Of a stretch of DNA of 64,000 bases, positions 49,116-58,830 are shown in pieces; position 1 is the stretch's first letter; each line of letters begins with the position of its first letter. This DNA is from Ensifer sp. LCM 4579 (GTDB lineage: Bacteria; Pseudomonadota; Alphaproteobacteria; Rhizobiales; Rhizobiaceae): assembly GCF_001854885.1 (NCBI RefSeq), contig NZ_MDDV01000035.1, forward strand, positions 174,940 to 238,939, given 5' to 3'. A program made the translations under genes and the position numbers. A model generated the notes under the pieces. It was given only the letters and a program-made list of their open reading frames with translations, searched no databases and was not told the DNA's origin.

Positions 49116-50336
49116 ATGGACAGCCTTGGAACTGCGGCGAGAAAGACAATCTGGCGGGATGCGCGCGCCATCGCGCTCCTGATGGCGGCAATGCTCACGA
49201 CGATGGCGAATGCGACCATCAGTCCCGCCCTGCCGGGGCTTCAGCGCCTCTTTGCGGAGGATCCATATGCGGAGATATTGACGCGCCTGCTCGTGCCTGC
49301 GCCTTCGTTGAGCGTCGCGCTCTCGGCCCCGATTGCAGGGTTGGCAGCCGATCGCTTCGGGCGGCGACGGCTGCTGCTCCTGGGCGTGATCCTGTTCGTT
49401 GTTGCGGGAAGTGCTGGCCTCTTCCTGCCGGACCTGCCGACGATTTTCACCAGCCGCCTCGTTCTCGGGCTGGCCGTCGGCCTGATCATGACGGCACAAA
49501 CCGCGCTCATCGGAGACTATTTCTCAGGCGCCGAGCGAAGCGCATTGACGGGTCTGCAGATCTCGGCGCGAAACTTCGGCGGACTGGTCTTCATCGCGCT
49601 GGCGGGATGCGCTGCGCTCATTTCTCCCCGCATGCCTTTTGCGATCTACGCGCTGGCGACGATCTTGCTGCCGCTGATGTGGAGGGTCATCGTCGATGTC
49701 TCGCCGCTCTCGCCCGGGCAGTGTGTCGGTGCGGCGGCGGGAACAGAGGGGACGTCCTGGCGACTGTTCTTCTCCGGGCTCGTCTTGCTCCAGGCACTGA
49801 CGAATTTGCTCTTCTTCATCGTCCCGACGCAGTTGCCGTTCTTCTTCGACGCGCATGGCCATGGCGGCGGGTTCACCGGGGCGGCACTCGGCACTCTCAT
49901 GCTGTCGGGCGGTGTCTTCGCGCTGCTCTATCCTCGGTTCTACCGGACAGCCAGCTATGCCGGTGTGTTCGTTCTCGGCTATGCGGCCATGGCCCTCGGC
50001 TTTGCCCTTCTTAGCGCCGGGGCGGATGCGCTTGCCTTTGCCGGCGGCGCCTCCATTGGCGCCGGGTATGCGCTCGTCTCGCCGACCTTCGTGGCCCTCG
50101 TCCTCAATCTCGCGCCGGCACGGCGGCGTGGACTGGCGGGCGGCATCCTTACGAGCTCGGTATTCATCGGGCAATTCTGCTCGCCGCTGCTCAGCACGCC
50201 GGCGATCTCGGCCTTCCACTACGAAGGCCTGTTTGGCGGAACCGCTTTGCTCCTGGCGACGATGGCTCTCGCGGCAGCGGTTTGTGCAGCGGTAGCCCGC
50301 CTGCGCTCCAGATTGAGCCCCACCGCATCGTCATGA
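49116..50336 (+). CDS. MFS efflux transporter
   Basis: The 406-residue integral membrane protein has about twelve hydrophobic helices. The loop 2-3 signature AGLAADRFGRRRLLLLG identifies the major facilitator superfamily, of the drug/proton-antiport type. Helix 4 contains LVLGLAVGLIMTAQTALIGDYF. The substrate is unknown. The ATG at 49116 follows GAGGAA. It is adjacent and divergent to the MerR regulator, so ligand-induced efflux control is the likely logic. Confidence 0.88.
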   Translation: MDSLGTAARKTIWRDARAIALLMAAMLTTMANATISPALPGLQRLFAEDPYAEILTRLLVPAPSLSVALSAPIAGLAADRFGRRRLLLLGVILFVVAGSAGLFLPDLPTIFTSRLVLGLAVGLIMTAQTALIGDYFSGAERSALTGLQISARNFGGLVFIALAGCAALISPRMPFAIYALATILLPLMWRVIVDVSPLSPGQCVGAAAGTEGTSWRLFFSGLVLLQALTNLLFFIVPTQLPFFFDAHGHGGGFTGAALGTLMLSGGVFALLYPRFYRTASYAGVFVLGYAAMALGFALLSAGADALAFAGGASIGAGYALVSPTFVALVLNLAPARRRGLAGGILTSSVFIGQFCSPLLSTPAISAFHYEGLFGGTALLLATMALAAAVCAAVARLRSRLSPTASS

Positions 50337-50340
50337 AGCA

Positions 50341-50376
50341 CTGCAGCGCCGCGCGCCTTGTCAGGCAGGCGGCGCC
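50341..50376. repeat. RIME-like mosaic repeat, left-module fragment
   Basis: CTGCAGCGCCGCGCGCCTTGTCAGGCAGGCGGCGCC resembles the left half of the mosaic repeat but is shortened and altered at the loop. It lies between the convergent MFS and soxG genes. Confidence 0.5.
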
Positions 50377-50410
50377 ATAGGACAGGACATGTATTCGGGC
50401 TGCGTTCGGT

Positions 50411-50965
50411 TCAGTGCCCGGCGTCTTCGGCGCCCTCTGAGAGCAAGCCGAAGACGAAGGGCGCGAACGACCGCCAGCATTCGACGCGGAACGTGTCCTC
50501 GGCCGTGCGCAAGAGCACGATTTCGGCCTTGCCGAAGATCGTGCGCGAGCAGGCGCCGACCGGGAAGAGCCGCAGCGACAGGTCCTGCGGGCAGCCGCTG
50601 TTGACCGCGATCTCCGCTCCCGGCCCACTGACGATGATGGCGGTATTGCGATGGGAGACATCGGCCGCCGAATGCAGCGTGCCGCTCGAAGCCGCCGCCG
50701 CCATCAGGTCGGCGCCGTCCTCGTCGATCAGCAACCATTCGTCGGGTCCGAGCCAGAGCGCGTGACGCCGGCCGGTCGAGGCGGACGTCTTCGCGCGCAC
50801 CGGCAGCGTGACGCCGAGCGCGGCAGAGAGGGCCGCAACCGACTCAACCGGGGCGCGTAGCGCAACCCGGGAGGCGGGGGCGGCCGGAGTGATCATCGCC
50901 GCCGGCGAGCCGCCGCGGAGCCCGTCGAGCGGAGCCTTGCGAGTTGCCATTGCCTGGTCAGCCAT
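50411..50965 (-). CDS. soxG: sarcosine oxidase gamma subunit
   Basis: The 184-residue small subunit of the heterotetrameric sarcosine oxidase resembles a folate-binding GCV_T fragment. Features are RRHALWLGPDEWLLI, SAADVSHRNTAIIVSGPGA and the end TFRVECWRSFAPFVFGLL. The start at 50965 overlaps the soxA stop by eight bases; an upstream in-frame ATG is disfavoured. It is the last gene of soxBDAG, for oxidative demethylation of sarcosine to glycine and formaldehyde/5,10-methylene-THF. Confidence 0.95.
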   Translation of the reverse strand: MADQAMATRKAPLDGLRGGSPAAMITPAAPASRVALRAPVESVAALSAALGVTLPVRAKTSASTGRRHALWLGPDEWLLIDEDGADLMAAAASSGTLHSAADVSHRNTAIIVSGPGAEIAVNSGCPQDLSLRLFPVGACSRTIFGKAEIVLLRTAEDTFRVECWRSFAPFVFGLLSEGAEDAGH

Positions 50966-53951
50966 GGAGGCGACCTCCTTCCTTGTCAAAGAACACCATA
51001 TCGCTCACTTCGACGGCGATCGTCCGATCCGCCATCGGGATATAGAGCGTCTGCCCAAGGCGCGCGCGGCCGCCCGCGACGAGCGCCATTGCGATCGAAC
51101 GGCCGCAATTCGGCGACCAATAGGAAGAGGTTACATGACCGAGCATGGTCATCGGCTTCGGCTCGTTCGGATCGGCGACGATCTGCGCACCTTCCTCCAG
51201 CACCACCTTCGGATCCTTGGTGAGCAAGCCGACGAGCTGCTTGCGTCCATCCTTGACGAGGTCGGGCCGCTTCAGGCCGCGAATGCCGACGAAGTCAGGC
51301 TTCTTCTTTGAGACCGCCCAGGAGAGCCCTGCATCCTCCGGCGTGACAGTGCCGTCCGTATCCTGGCCGACGATGATATAACCCTTCTCGGCACGCAGGA
51401 CGTGCATGGTTTCGGTACCGTAGGCGCAGGCGCCCATGGGTTCGGCCCGGGCCCAGATTGCTTCCCACACAGCCTGGCCGTAATCGGCCGGGACGTTGAC
51501 CTCGAAACCGAGCTCGCCCGTGAACGACATGCGGAAGAGCCGCGTCGGCACGCCGCAGATGCGGCCCTCCGCAACGCTCATATGCGGAAAGGCTTCGTTC
51601 GAGAGATCGATGCCTTCGACCAGCGGCGCGATGATCTCGCGCGCCTTCGGGCCCTGCACCGCGATGACCGCCCATTGCTCGGTCGTCGAAGTGAGCCACA
51701 CCTTGAGATGCGGGAATTCCGTCTGCAGGTAGTCTTCCATGTGGTTGAGGACGCGCGGCGCACCGCCGGTCGTCGTCGTCACGTGGAAGCGGTCTTCGGC
51801 GAGCCGGCCGACGACGCCGTCATCATAGATGAAGCCGTCGTCGCGCAGCATGATGCCGTAGCGGCAGCGGCCGGGCTTCAGATTGTCCCAGGCATTCGTA
51901 TACATGAGATTGAGGAACTTGGCCGCGTCGGGGCCGACCACCTCGATCTTTCCGAGCGTCGAGGCATCAAAAATGCCGGCGACGTCGCGAACGGTCTTGC
52001 ATTCGCGGGCGACCGCCTCGTGCATGGTTTCGCCGGCCCTCGGATAATACCAGGCGCGTTTCCAGTTGCCGACATCCTCGAATTCGGCGCCACGCGCCTC
52101 CTCCCAGGCATGCATTGGTGTCTTGCGGGCCGGGTCGAAGAGGCTGCCGCGCGAGTGGTTGACGATCGTGCCGAAGGTCACCGGCGTATAGGGTTGGCGG
52201 AAGGTCGTCAGTCCCACCGCCGGGATTTCCTTGTCGAGCGCTTCCGCCGCGATTGCAAGTCCGTGCATGTTCGAGAGCTTGCCCTGATCGGAAGCCATGC
52301 CATTCGTGGTGAAGCGCTTGATGTGCTCGATCGAGTGCATGCCCTCGCGCACGGCGAGGCGGATGTCCTTGGCGCAGACATCGTGCTGGAAGTCGATGAA
52401 GGCCTTGACCGTCGTATCGGCCCCCGCCCCTTCGGCCGCGCCGATCATGCCGCCCGACCACTCGAAGGCATTCTTGCCGGTCAGCGACACCTGCGCGCCG
52501 CCTTCGGCGCCGGCGGCGCGTGCGGTCAGTTCACCTGCGGCAAGCGCTTCGTCGATCGTCGCCTGCAGGTCGTCGGTGCCGTTGCAGGCGCCGATCGAAA
52601 GGCAGTCCTGCGCGTAAATGCCCGGCAGGAACCGCTCCGTCGCCGCGTCGAACTTCACCTTCCCGCGCGACTGCGAGAAGAGGTGTACCGACGGTGTCCA
52701 GCCGGCCGAGACCAGAAGCGCGTCCACGCCGATCTTGCGCTGGCCGCCGCCACCGTTGCGGGCGACACTGATGGAGGCGACCCGGAGCTTGCCGGCGGTG
52801 TCCACGACGGAGTGGCCGGTCAGCACCTCGATGCCGAGGCTGCGGGCCTGCTGAAGCACCGCCTCGCCCGGTTTTTCGCGGCAGTCGACGATCACGGGAA
52901 TCCCAACGCCTGCCCTCTTGAGGTCGAAGGCTGCCTCATAGGCGGAATCATGCGCGGTATAGACGCCGACCTTCTTGCCGACGGCGACGCCGAAATGGTT
53001 GAGATAGGTGCGGCCGGCCGATGCCAGCATGATGCCCGGGCGGTCGTTGTTGGCGAAGACCATGTGGCGCTCGATCGCGCCATTGGCGAGGATCACCTTT
53101 TTCGCACGCACCTGCCAGAGCCGCTCGCGCGGCAATGCCTTTTCCGGCGCGGCGAGATGATCGGTCACGCGCTCGACGAGAGCGACGTAGTTGTGGTTGT
53201 AATAGCCAAAGGCGGTCGTGCGCGTCAGCAGCTTGACGTTGTCCGCCTCGGCGAGCGCCTTGCCTGTCGCCTGCGCCCACTCGTAGCCCGGCTGACCGTC
53301 GATGAGGGTGCCTGTATCATAATGCAGCGCGCCGCCGACTTCAGCCTGCTCGTCGCACAGAATGACCTTGGCTCCGGCCTTCGCCGCAGCGAGTGCAGCC
53401 GCCAGCCCGGCTACGCCGGCACCGACCACCAGCACGTCGCAATGGACGTAACGGCTGGCGTAGTGATCCGGATCGGCCTCCGTCGGCGTGACGCCGAGGC
53501 CGGCCGCGCGGCGAATGAAGGGCTCATAGAGCGCGTGCCACGCCGCCTTCGGCCACATGAAGGTCTTGTAGTAGAAGCCCGCGGCGAAGAAGGGCGACAG
53601 GAAATTGTTGAATCCGCCGACGTCGAACGAAAGAGAAGGCCAGCGGTTCTGCGACGACACCTTCATGCCGTCGAAGACCTCCTGGACAGTCGCCCGGACG
53701 TTCGGTTGCCGGCGCGCGGCGTCGCGCGAGACGTCGAGGAGCGCGTTCGGCTCTTCGGCGCCCGCCGAAAGGATGCCGCGTGGTCGGTGATATTTGAACG
53801 AACGGCCGACGAGATGGATATCATTGGCAAGCAGCGCCGAGGCGACCGTATCGCCTTCGAGTGCCGCCAGCGTGCGGCCGTCGAAGGTGAAGCGGGCCGT
53901 GCGCGCCGGTGTCAGGCGCCCCGCACCAGAAATGCGATTGACCCCGGTCAT
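50958..53951 (-). CDS. soxA: sarcosine oxidase alpha subunit
   Basis: The 997-residue largest subunit has an N-terminal region related to a 2Fe-2S domain without cluster Cys (FTFDGRTLAALEGDTVASALL), a dinucleotide-binding domain with VLVVGAGVAGLAAALAAAKAG near residue 170, and a C-terminal GCV_T aminomethyltransferase domain that uses tetrahydrofolate (from about 600; EVVGPDAAKFLNLMYTNA, RAEKGYIIVGQDTDGTVTP). It overlaps soxD by four bases and soxG by eight. Confidence 0.97.
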   Translation of the reverse strand: MTGVNRISGAGRLTPARTARFTFDGRTLAALEGDTVASALLANDIHLVGRSFKYHRPRGILSAGAEEPNALLDVSRDAARRQPNVRATVQEVFDGMKVSSQNRWPSLSFDVGGFNNFLSPFFAAGFYYKTFMWPKAAWHALYEPFIRRAAGLGVTPTEADPDHYASRYVHCDVLVVGAGVAGLAAALAAAKAGAKVILCDEQAEVGGALHYDTGTLIDGQPGYEWAQATGKALAEADNVKLLTRTTAFGYYNHNYVALVERVTDHLAAPEKALPRERLWQVRAKKVILANGAIERHMVFANNDRPGIMLASAGRTYLNHFGVAVGKKVGVYTAHDSAYEAAFDLKRAGVGIPVIVDCREKPGEAVLQQARSLGIEVLTGHSVVDTAGKLRVASISVARNGGGGQRKIGVDALLVSAGWTPSVHLFSQSRGKVKFDAATERFLPGIYAQDCLSIGACNGTDDLQATIDEALAAGELTARAAGAEGGAQVSLTGKNAFEWSGGMIGAAEGAGADTTVKAFIDFQHDVCAKDIRLAVREGMHSIEHIKRFTTNGMASDQGKLSNMHGLAIAAEALDKEIPAVGLTTFRQPYTPVTFGTIVNHSRGSLFDPARKTPMHAWEEARGAEFEDVGNWKRAWYYPRAGETMHEAVARECKTVRDVAGIFDASTLGKIEVVGPDAAKFLNLMYTNAWDNLKPGRCRYGIMLRDDGFIYDDGVVGRLAEDRFHVTTTTGGAPRVLNHMEDYLQTEFPHLKVWLTSTTEQWAVIAVQGPKAREIIAPLVEGIDLSNEAFPHMSVAEGRICGVPTRLFRMSFTGELGFEVNVPADYGQAVWEAIWARAEPMGACAYGTETMHVLRAEKGYIIVGQDTDGTVTPEDAGLSWAVSKKKPDFVGIRGLKRPDLVKDGRKQLVGLLTKDPKVVLEEGAQIVADPNEPKPMTMLGHVTSSYWSPNCGRSIAMALVAGGRARLGQTLYIPMADRTIAVEVSDMVFFDKEGGRLHG

Positions 53952-54289
53952 TGTGCTGCTCCTTCGAGGGCTTCATAGGTTTCGACCGTTGCCGGCGTCT
54001 TCGGCTTCGCGTCGATATCCGGCTTCGGCTCGCCCGCCTTGTAGGTGGTGATGAAGCGGTCGCTCACCGTGTCGCGGGCGGCATTGAAAAAGCGGCCGCA
54101 GCCATGCATGTGCCGCCATCTCTCGAAGATCACGCCCTTCGGGTTTTCGCGAAGGAAGAAATAGGCCTCGAACTCCTCGTCGCTGATCTCGGCCATGTTG
54201 GTCGGACGGACGATATGGGCATCGCCGGCATTGCGGAATTCGAGCTCGGAGCGCTCTTCCTCGCAGTAGGGGCAATAAATCAGAAGCAT
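53948..54289 (-). CDS. soxD: sarcosine oxidase delta subunit
   Basis: The 113-residue zinc-binding subunit has Cys6 and Cys9 in MLLIYCPYCEEER and His60/62 with Cys64 in WRHMHGCGRFF as zinc ligands. ISDEEFEAYFFLRENPKG is the family signature. The start at 54289 gives normal size. The four-base overlap with soxA indicates coupling. A mosaic-repeat fragment separates it from soxB. Confidence 0.95.
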   Translation of the reverse strand: MLLIYCPYCEEERSELEFRNAGDAHIVRPTNMAEISDEEFEAYFFLRENPKGVIFERWRHMHGCGRFFNAARDTVSDRFITTYKAGEPKPDIDAKPKTPATVETYEALEGAAQ

Positions 54290-54305
54290 CTGGAATGTCC
54301 TCGCA

Positions 54306-54351
54306 TTAGAGCGCCGCGCGTTCCCTCGAACGCGCAAAGCTCGCTCTATCT
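54306..54351. repeat. RIME-like mosaic repeat fragment inside the sox operon
   Basis: AGAGCGCCGCGCGTTCCCTCGAACGCGCAAAGCTCGCTCT is a left-module-like palindrome in the 68-base soxB-soxD gap. It would form a hairpin in the sox mRNA. Confidence 0.55.
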
Positions 54352-54357
54352 TCCTAA

Positions 54358-55611
54358 CTAGTGCGCAACGGCGGCGGCAGCCGCCTCGTCGATGAGCCGC
54401 CCGGTACGGAAGCGATCGAGCGTCAGCCCCGCAGAGAGCCGGTGCGGCTCGCCCCGCGCGATGAGATAGGCAAAGAGATTGGCCGAACCCGGCGTCGCCT
54501 TGAAGCCTCCCGTTCCCCAGCCGGCGTTGAGATAGAGACCCGGCACCGGCGTCACGCCCTGGATCGGCGAGCGATCCTGGGTGACGTCGACGATGCCGCC
54601 CCATTGACGCATCATCTTGACGCGGCGGAACATCGGGAAGAGCTCGCAGATCGCATCCAGCGTATGGGTGATGATCTGCAGGCCGCCGGTCTGCGAATAG
54701 GAGTTGTACTGGTCGGTGCCGGCGCCGATGACGAACTCGCCCTTGTCGGACTGCGAGATATAGGCATGCACCGAGTTGGACATGACAACGCAGGGAAAGA
54801 TCGGCTTCAGCGGCTCGGAAACGAGCGCCTGCAGCGGCTGGCTCTGCAGCGGCATGCGCACGTCCACCATCCGCATCAAGGTCGACGTATGACCGGCAGC
54901 GGAGATGCCGATCTTCTTTGCGCCGATGAAGCCGCGATTGGTGTCGACACCGGTGACGCGCCCGGTTTCGTCACGACGGATTCCGGTCACCTCGCAGTTC
55001 TGGATGATGTGGACGCCGCGGTCGGAAGCCGCGCGCGCATAGCCCCAGGCGACCGCATCGTGGCGCGCCGTACCGCCGCGCCGCTGCAATGCCGCGCCGT
55101 TGATCGGATAGCGGGCGGTTTTGGCAATGTCGAGCGGCGGACAATAGGCCTTTGCCTGCTCCGGCGTCAGCCACTCATTGTCGATGCCATAGAGTCGGTT
55201 GGCGTTGATGTGGCGCTTGAAGGACTGCTGGTCGTGAATGTTGTGCGACAGCATCATCACGCCGCGCGGCGAATACATGACGTTGTAATTGAGGTCCTGC
55301 GACAGGTTTTCCCAGAGCTTCAGCGAATGCTCATAAATGTCCATGCTCTCTTCATAGAGATAATTGGACCGTATGATCGTCGTATTGCGGCCGGTATTGC
55401 CGCCGCCGATCCAGCCCTTTTCGAGCACGGCGACATTGGTGATGCCGTGCTCTTTCGCCAGGTAGTAGGCGGCGCCGAGACCATGGCCGCCGCCACCGAT
55501 GATGATCACGTCATATTGCTTGCGCGGCTCCGGCGAGGCCCAATGCGGTCCCCAGCCCTTGTGGCCGCGCATCGCCTCGCGCGCCACGGCAAAAACAGAA
55601 TATTTGCGCAT
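54358..55611 (-). CDS. soxB: sarcosine oxidase beta subunit
   Basis: The 417-residue FAD/FMN subunit oxidises sarcosine. The FAD Rossmann motif is IIIGGGGHGLGAAYYLAKEHG, with VAVLEKGWIGGGNTGRNTTI following; the C-terminal VPGLYLNAGWGTGGFKATPGS is the FAD-closing motif. The start at 55611 (MRKYSVFAVAREAMRGHKGW) is standard for the family, 53 codons inside the longer open frame. It is the first gene of soxBDAG. Confidence 0.97.
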   Translation of the reverse strand: MRKYSVFAVAREAMRGHKGWGPHWASPEPRKQYDVIIIGGGGHGLGAAYYLAKEHGITNVAVLEKGWIGGGNTGRNTTIIRSNYLYEESMDIYEHSLKLWENLSQDLNYNVMYSPRGVMMLSHNIHDQQSFKRHINANRLYGIDNEWLTPEQAKAYCPPLDIAKTARYPINGAALQRRGGTARHDAVAWGYARAASDRGVHIIQNCEVTGIRRDETGRVTGVDTNRGFIGAKKIGISAAGHTSTLMRMVDVRMPLQSQPLQALVSEPLKPIFPCVVMSNSVHAYISQSDKGEFVIGAGTDQYNSYSQTGGLQIITHTLDAICELFPMFRRVKMMRQWGGIVDVTQDRSPIQGVTPVPGLYLNAGWGTGGFKATPGSANLFAYLIARGEPHRLSAGLTLDRFRTGRLIDEAAAAAVAH

Positions 55612-55972
55612 CCGCCTGCTACTCCATGAACCCTGGTGAACCTTCCTGTTGCCGTTAGAAATCGCAAATCTGAAGGCTGCGCAACGTTTCTTTTGCGACG
55701 CGATCCGACGGACTTGGACGGAACTGCGACATGAGGTGCGACATGGTGGTACGCCAAGCAGGTGCGCCATGGACCGACGCGGCGAACAGCGGTGACGACC
55801 AGCCGCCTTGCGCTCCCGACCGATTATTTGCCCGTGGAAACGATCTCGCGCTGGACTTTCCGCCCACGATCTGGTATCCGCTCCATCAATCGCAAGGCTC
55901 CGGCTCAGCGAACGTAGATTTATTGCCTCCCAGATGGTGAGGCTCTAACGCCAACAAAGGAACGGGATTCAC
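55612..55972. other. divergent spacer between soxB and rpsU
   Basis: This 361-base region holds the promoters of both operons. A 69-codon plus-strand frame (55731-55940) has no ribosome site and no recognisable product. I see no hairpin, operator or repeat I can support. Confidence 0.4.
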
Positions 55973-56185
55973 GTGCAGGTACTTGTCCGCGATAACAACG
56001 TCGACCAGGCGCTCCGCGCTCTCAAGAAGAAGATGCAGCGCGAAGGCATTTTCCGCGAAATGAAGATGCGTGACTTCTACGAAAAGCCGTCCCAGAAGCG
56101 TGCACGCGAGAAGGCCGAAGCCGTTCGCCGCGTGCGCAAGCTGGCTCGCAAGCGCGCACAGCGTGAAGGCCTTTTGGCCCGCTGA
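55973..56185 (+). CDS. rpsU: 30S ribosomal protein S21
   Basis: This 70-residue product begins at a GTG with AAAGGA upstream. [27 protein letters not shown], split here as [14 protein letters not shown] and [13 protein letters not shown], is typical S21; the rest is highly basic ([16 protein letters not shown]). S21 helps the 30S subunit at initiation and near the 16S rRNA 3' end. It is followed by a strong terminator. Confidence 0.97.
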   Translation: MQVLVRDNNVDQALRALKKKMQREGIFREMKMRDFYEKPSQKRAREKAEAVRRVRKLARKRAQREGLLAR

Positions 56186-56220
56186 TCGTCGTTTTTTCGA
56201 CGCTTTCCGATGTAAATCGT

Positions 56221-56251
56221 GGCGGGGGCGAATTATCGCCGCCGCCTTTTT
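56221..56251 (+). terminator. rpsU intrinsic terminator
   Basis: GGCGGGGGCGA-ATTA-TCGCCGCCGCC is an 11-bp stem with one mismatch, followed by TTTTT. A weaker CGTCG-TTTTTT-CGACG structure lies directly after the stop codon. Confidence 0.8.
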
Positions 56252-56412
56252 GATATGGACACCTGGTCCGTCGGCAGTCTAGCCTGGCTGCATGAACGGT
56301 CGACGGCCAACCGCCCGGAAAGAACAGGCCGGTTCGCCACGGCATTGATGGGATCCGGCGCCTTCGCCGCTCTCCGCCTAGGGAAAGCCACTCGGACCTT
56401 GAGGAATCGACT

Positions 56413-57300
56413 TTGAAATTTGCTGCCATGACTGCGGACGTCTCCGGTTTCGCCATCCACGAGGCTCGCCGCCGCCACCAGCGCAAGCCGATGCTTGCCG
56501 CCATACTGATCATCGGCTCCGTGCTCGTTGCAGGATGCCAGACGGCAAACAATACCGAATCGATGATTCGCGTCGAACGGGCACAAGGCTCGGAAGAAAA
56601 TATTGCCTCGCTATCGAGCGTGATTGCTTCCAATCCCAGCGACCCGGAAGCGTACAATGTGCGCGGCTCCGCCTATGGCCGCGCCGGCGAGTTTCGCCGT
56701 GCGGTCGCCGATTTCGACCAGGCGATTCAGCTCAATCCACGCTTCTACCAGGCCTATGCCAACCGTGCGCTCGTCCAGCGCAACCTGGGCAATCAGGAAG
56801 CGGCACTCGCCGACTATAACGCGTCGCTGCAGATCAACCCGAGCTATGACGTCGCCTATATCGGCCGCGGCAATCTCTACCGCCAGGCCGGCCAGCTGGA
56901 TGCGGCCTTCAACGATTTCAACAGGGCGGTGCAACTCGACACGACGGACCCCCGCGCCTATCACAATCGCGGCCTGATCTATCAGGCCCGCAAGCAGCAT
57001 GCCCAGGCGATCGAGGATTTCTCGACTGCAATCTCGCTGTCGCCCAGCTCTCCGGAGCCCTATAACGGTCGCGGCATCTCCTATGCCGCCCAGGGCGACG
57101 ACGAGAACGCCTTCTCGGATTTCAACACCGCCATCAACCTCAATGGCAAGCTGGCCGAGTCCTGGGCGAACCAGGCGCTGATCTACGAGCGCCGCGGCGA
57201 CAAGGCCAAGGCGCAGAAGTCCTACTCGCACGCGCTGCAGCTCGATCCCAAATACGAGCCCGCCCGCGCCGGTCTTGCCCGCGTCAAGGCCATGTCCTGA
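56413..57300 (+). CDS. TPR-repeat lipoprotein
   Basis: The 295-residue product has a lipoprotein signal peptide: basic EARRRHQRKP, then MLAAILIIGSVLVAGC with Cys42 as lipidation site. About six tetratricopeptide repeats follow (YNVRGSAYGRAGEFRRAVADF, YANRALVQRNLGNQEAALADY and so on). The start is a TTG at 56413 with GAGGA seven bases upstream; an ATG at 56428 is an alternative. It is likely anchored in the outer membrane facing the periplasm, acting as a protein-protein adaptor. A strong terminator follows. Confidence 0.87.
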   Translation: MKFAAMTADVSGFAIHEARRRHQRKPMLAAILIIGSVLVAGCQTANNTESMIRVERAQGSEENIASLSSVIASNPSDPEAYNVRGSAYGRAGEFRRAVADFDQAIQLNPRFYQAYANRALVQRNLGNQEAALADYNASLQINPSYDVAYIGRGNLYRQAGQLDAAFNDFNRAVQLDTTDPRAYHNRGLIYQARKQHAQAIEDFSTAISLSPSSPEPYNGRGISYAAQGDDENAFSDFNTAINLNGKLAESWANQALIYERRGDKAKAQKSYSHALQLDPKYEPARAGLARVKAMS

Positions 57301-57321
57301 GGCTTCCGGCATTGCTCTCAC

Positions 57322-57351
57322 AGCGCCCGCGGCATTGCCGCGGGCGCTTTT
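57322..57351 (+). terminator. intrinsic terminator of the TPR lipoprotein gene
   Basis: AGCGCCCGCGGC-ATT-GCCGCGGGCGCT is a perfect 12-bp GC-rich stem followed by TTT, 21 bases after the stop codon. Confidence 0.85.
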
Positions 57352-57368
57352 GCTTGCGCGCCCCCACC

Positions 57369-57476
57369 CTACAGCGCCGCGTCTTATCAGACGCGTAAAA
57401 GTCGCTCCAGCTTTTGAACTGCTGCACGTCTTTGTCTTAATCGAGATCGATTTGGAGAGACATGCAAGTAGCAGGA
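57369..57476. repeat. RIME-like mosaic repeat, full-length copy
   Basis: CTACAGCGCCGCGTCTTATCAGACGCGTAAAAGTCGCTCCAG is followed by GCACGTCTTTG, the ATCGAGATCGAT dyad and GAGAGACATGCA. Both modules are present. It lies between the TPR lipoprotein and the second cyclase gene. Confidence 0.75.
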
Positions 57477-57559
57477 TGATCTTGCGCGCCGCAGCACGGC
57501 GCGGCACTGTGCGTGCTCCATCGGCGATACCGGGTCGGTAGAACGCAACGGGATACGGC

Positions 57560-58780
57560 ATGAAAGAGCAGCAGATCCGCGACATCCTTCGGTGGGTTTC
57601 GGAACAGGGACTTCAAGGCCTCAAGGAACAGGACCTGCTTGCCGGTTTCTGCGAGAAATGTCTTGCTGCCGGCCTTCCTGTCGATCGGGCGCTCGGCATC
57701 ATCGATACGCTTCATCCGGAATTCGAGGGGCGCGCCTACCAGTGGCTCAGCGATAGCGACGAAATCCCCGAGGTTCTGCATTACGGCTCGACCACCAGCG
57801 GGGAGGCCCTGGCGAACTGGCAGCGTTCGGTCTTCTTCCAGATGCTCCAGCAACAGCAAGGCGAGCACCGTATCCGCTTGGCACTCGAACAGCACGTCCC
57901 CTTCCCGCCCCTCGAAAGGCTGAAAGCCGAGGGACACGCCGATTGTCTTTGCTTCGTTCATCATTTCACCGATCGCGGTCGCGTCGGAGCGATGGACTGC
58001 TTTTACTCCAACTGGACGACGAAGAACGCTCGGGGCTTTAGCGGTGAGGATATGGCGGCGCTGAGGGTACTGGTGCCGACGCTCGCGCTCGCCGTCAAGG
58101 CGGCCTCCTGCATGCGCATCATCGGCACCCTTGCGAATGTCTATCTGGGCGAGGATGCGGGCCGACGTGTCGTCGAAGGCAGAATCGAGCGGGGCGCGGC
58201 CGAACGCATCGAAGCCGTCATGTGGTTCTCCGATCTGCGGAATTTCACGCGGATATCCGATAGCATTGCGCCGGAGGAGGTCATTCCCTTTCTGAATGAT
58301 TACTCCGGCACCGTCATCGGCGCGATCCACGACCACGGCGGCAGCGTGCTGAAGCTGATCGGCGACGGTGTTCTCGCGATATTCAGCGACCGTGAACCCG
58401 CCGATGCCTGCAACGCCGCAATCGCTGCCGAGCGACAGTTGCGCCTCATGCTGACGGAGCTCAATACCCGACGCCTGGAAGAGGGCAAGCCCGTTACCGA
58501 CGTCTCGCTCGGCCTGCATATCGGAGAGGTCTTCTATGGCAATATCGGCAGCCAGGACCGACTGGATTTCACGGTCGTTGGACCGGCTGTCAATGAGGTG
58601 AGCCGCATCGTCGCCATGTGCCGTTCGGTCGAGCGGCAGGTGATCATGTCGTCCGAGTTCATAGCGGCGTGCCCGCCGCTTCACCGCGCCAATACCGTCT
58701 CTCTGGGCCGCTTCGCGCTACGCGGCATTGCCCGGGCGAAGGAGCTTTTCACCTGGGACCCGGAGATCGCGGCCGGGTAA
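57560..58780 (+). CDS. class III adenylate/guanylate cyclase
   Basis: The protein has 406 residues. The N-terminal 210 residues are a sensory or regulatory region of no recognised fold (Cys- and His-containing CLCFVHHFTDRGRVG). The catalytic domain (about 218-375) has AVMWFSDLRNFTRISDSI with the first metal Asp, HGGSVLKLIGDGVLAIF with the second, and LGLHIGEVFYGNIGS and DFTVVGPAVNEVSRI. No membrane helix is seen. Cyclic-nucleotide product is likely cAMP, but I cannot confirm. It resembles the many cyclases of Sinorhizobium. Confidence 0.9.
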   Translation: MKEQQIRDILRWVSEQGLQGLKEQDLLAGFCEKCLAAGLPVDRALGIIDTLHPEFEGRAYQWLSDSDEIPEVLHYGSTTSGEALANWQRSVFFQMLQQQQGEHRIRLALEQHVPFPPLERLKAEGHADCLCFVHHFTDRGRVGAMDCFYSNWTTKNARGFSGEDMAALRVLVPTLALAVKAASCMRIIGTLANVYLGEDAGRRVVEGRIERGAAERIEAVMWFSDLRNFTRISDSIAPEEVIPFLNDYSGTVIGAIHDHGGSVLKLIGDGVLAIFSDREPADACNAAIAAERQLRLMLTELNTRRLEEGKPVTDVSLGLHIGEVFYGNIGSQDRLDFTVVGPAVNEVSRIVAMCRSVERQVIMSSEFIAACPPLHRANTVSLGRFALRGIARAKELFTWDPEIAAG

Positions 58781-58830
58781 TTCGTATTGCGCAGGTCGGC
58801 GCAGGACGCGGAGGAACGCCTCTCACCTCC

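Noticed and set aside
55731..55940. 69-codon plus-strand frame upstream of rpsU
   Set aside because: No Shine-Dalgarno and no family resemblance; probably chance in a promoter region.
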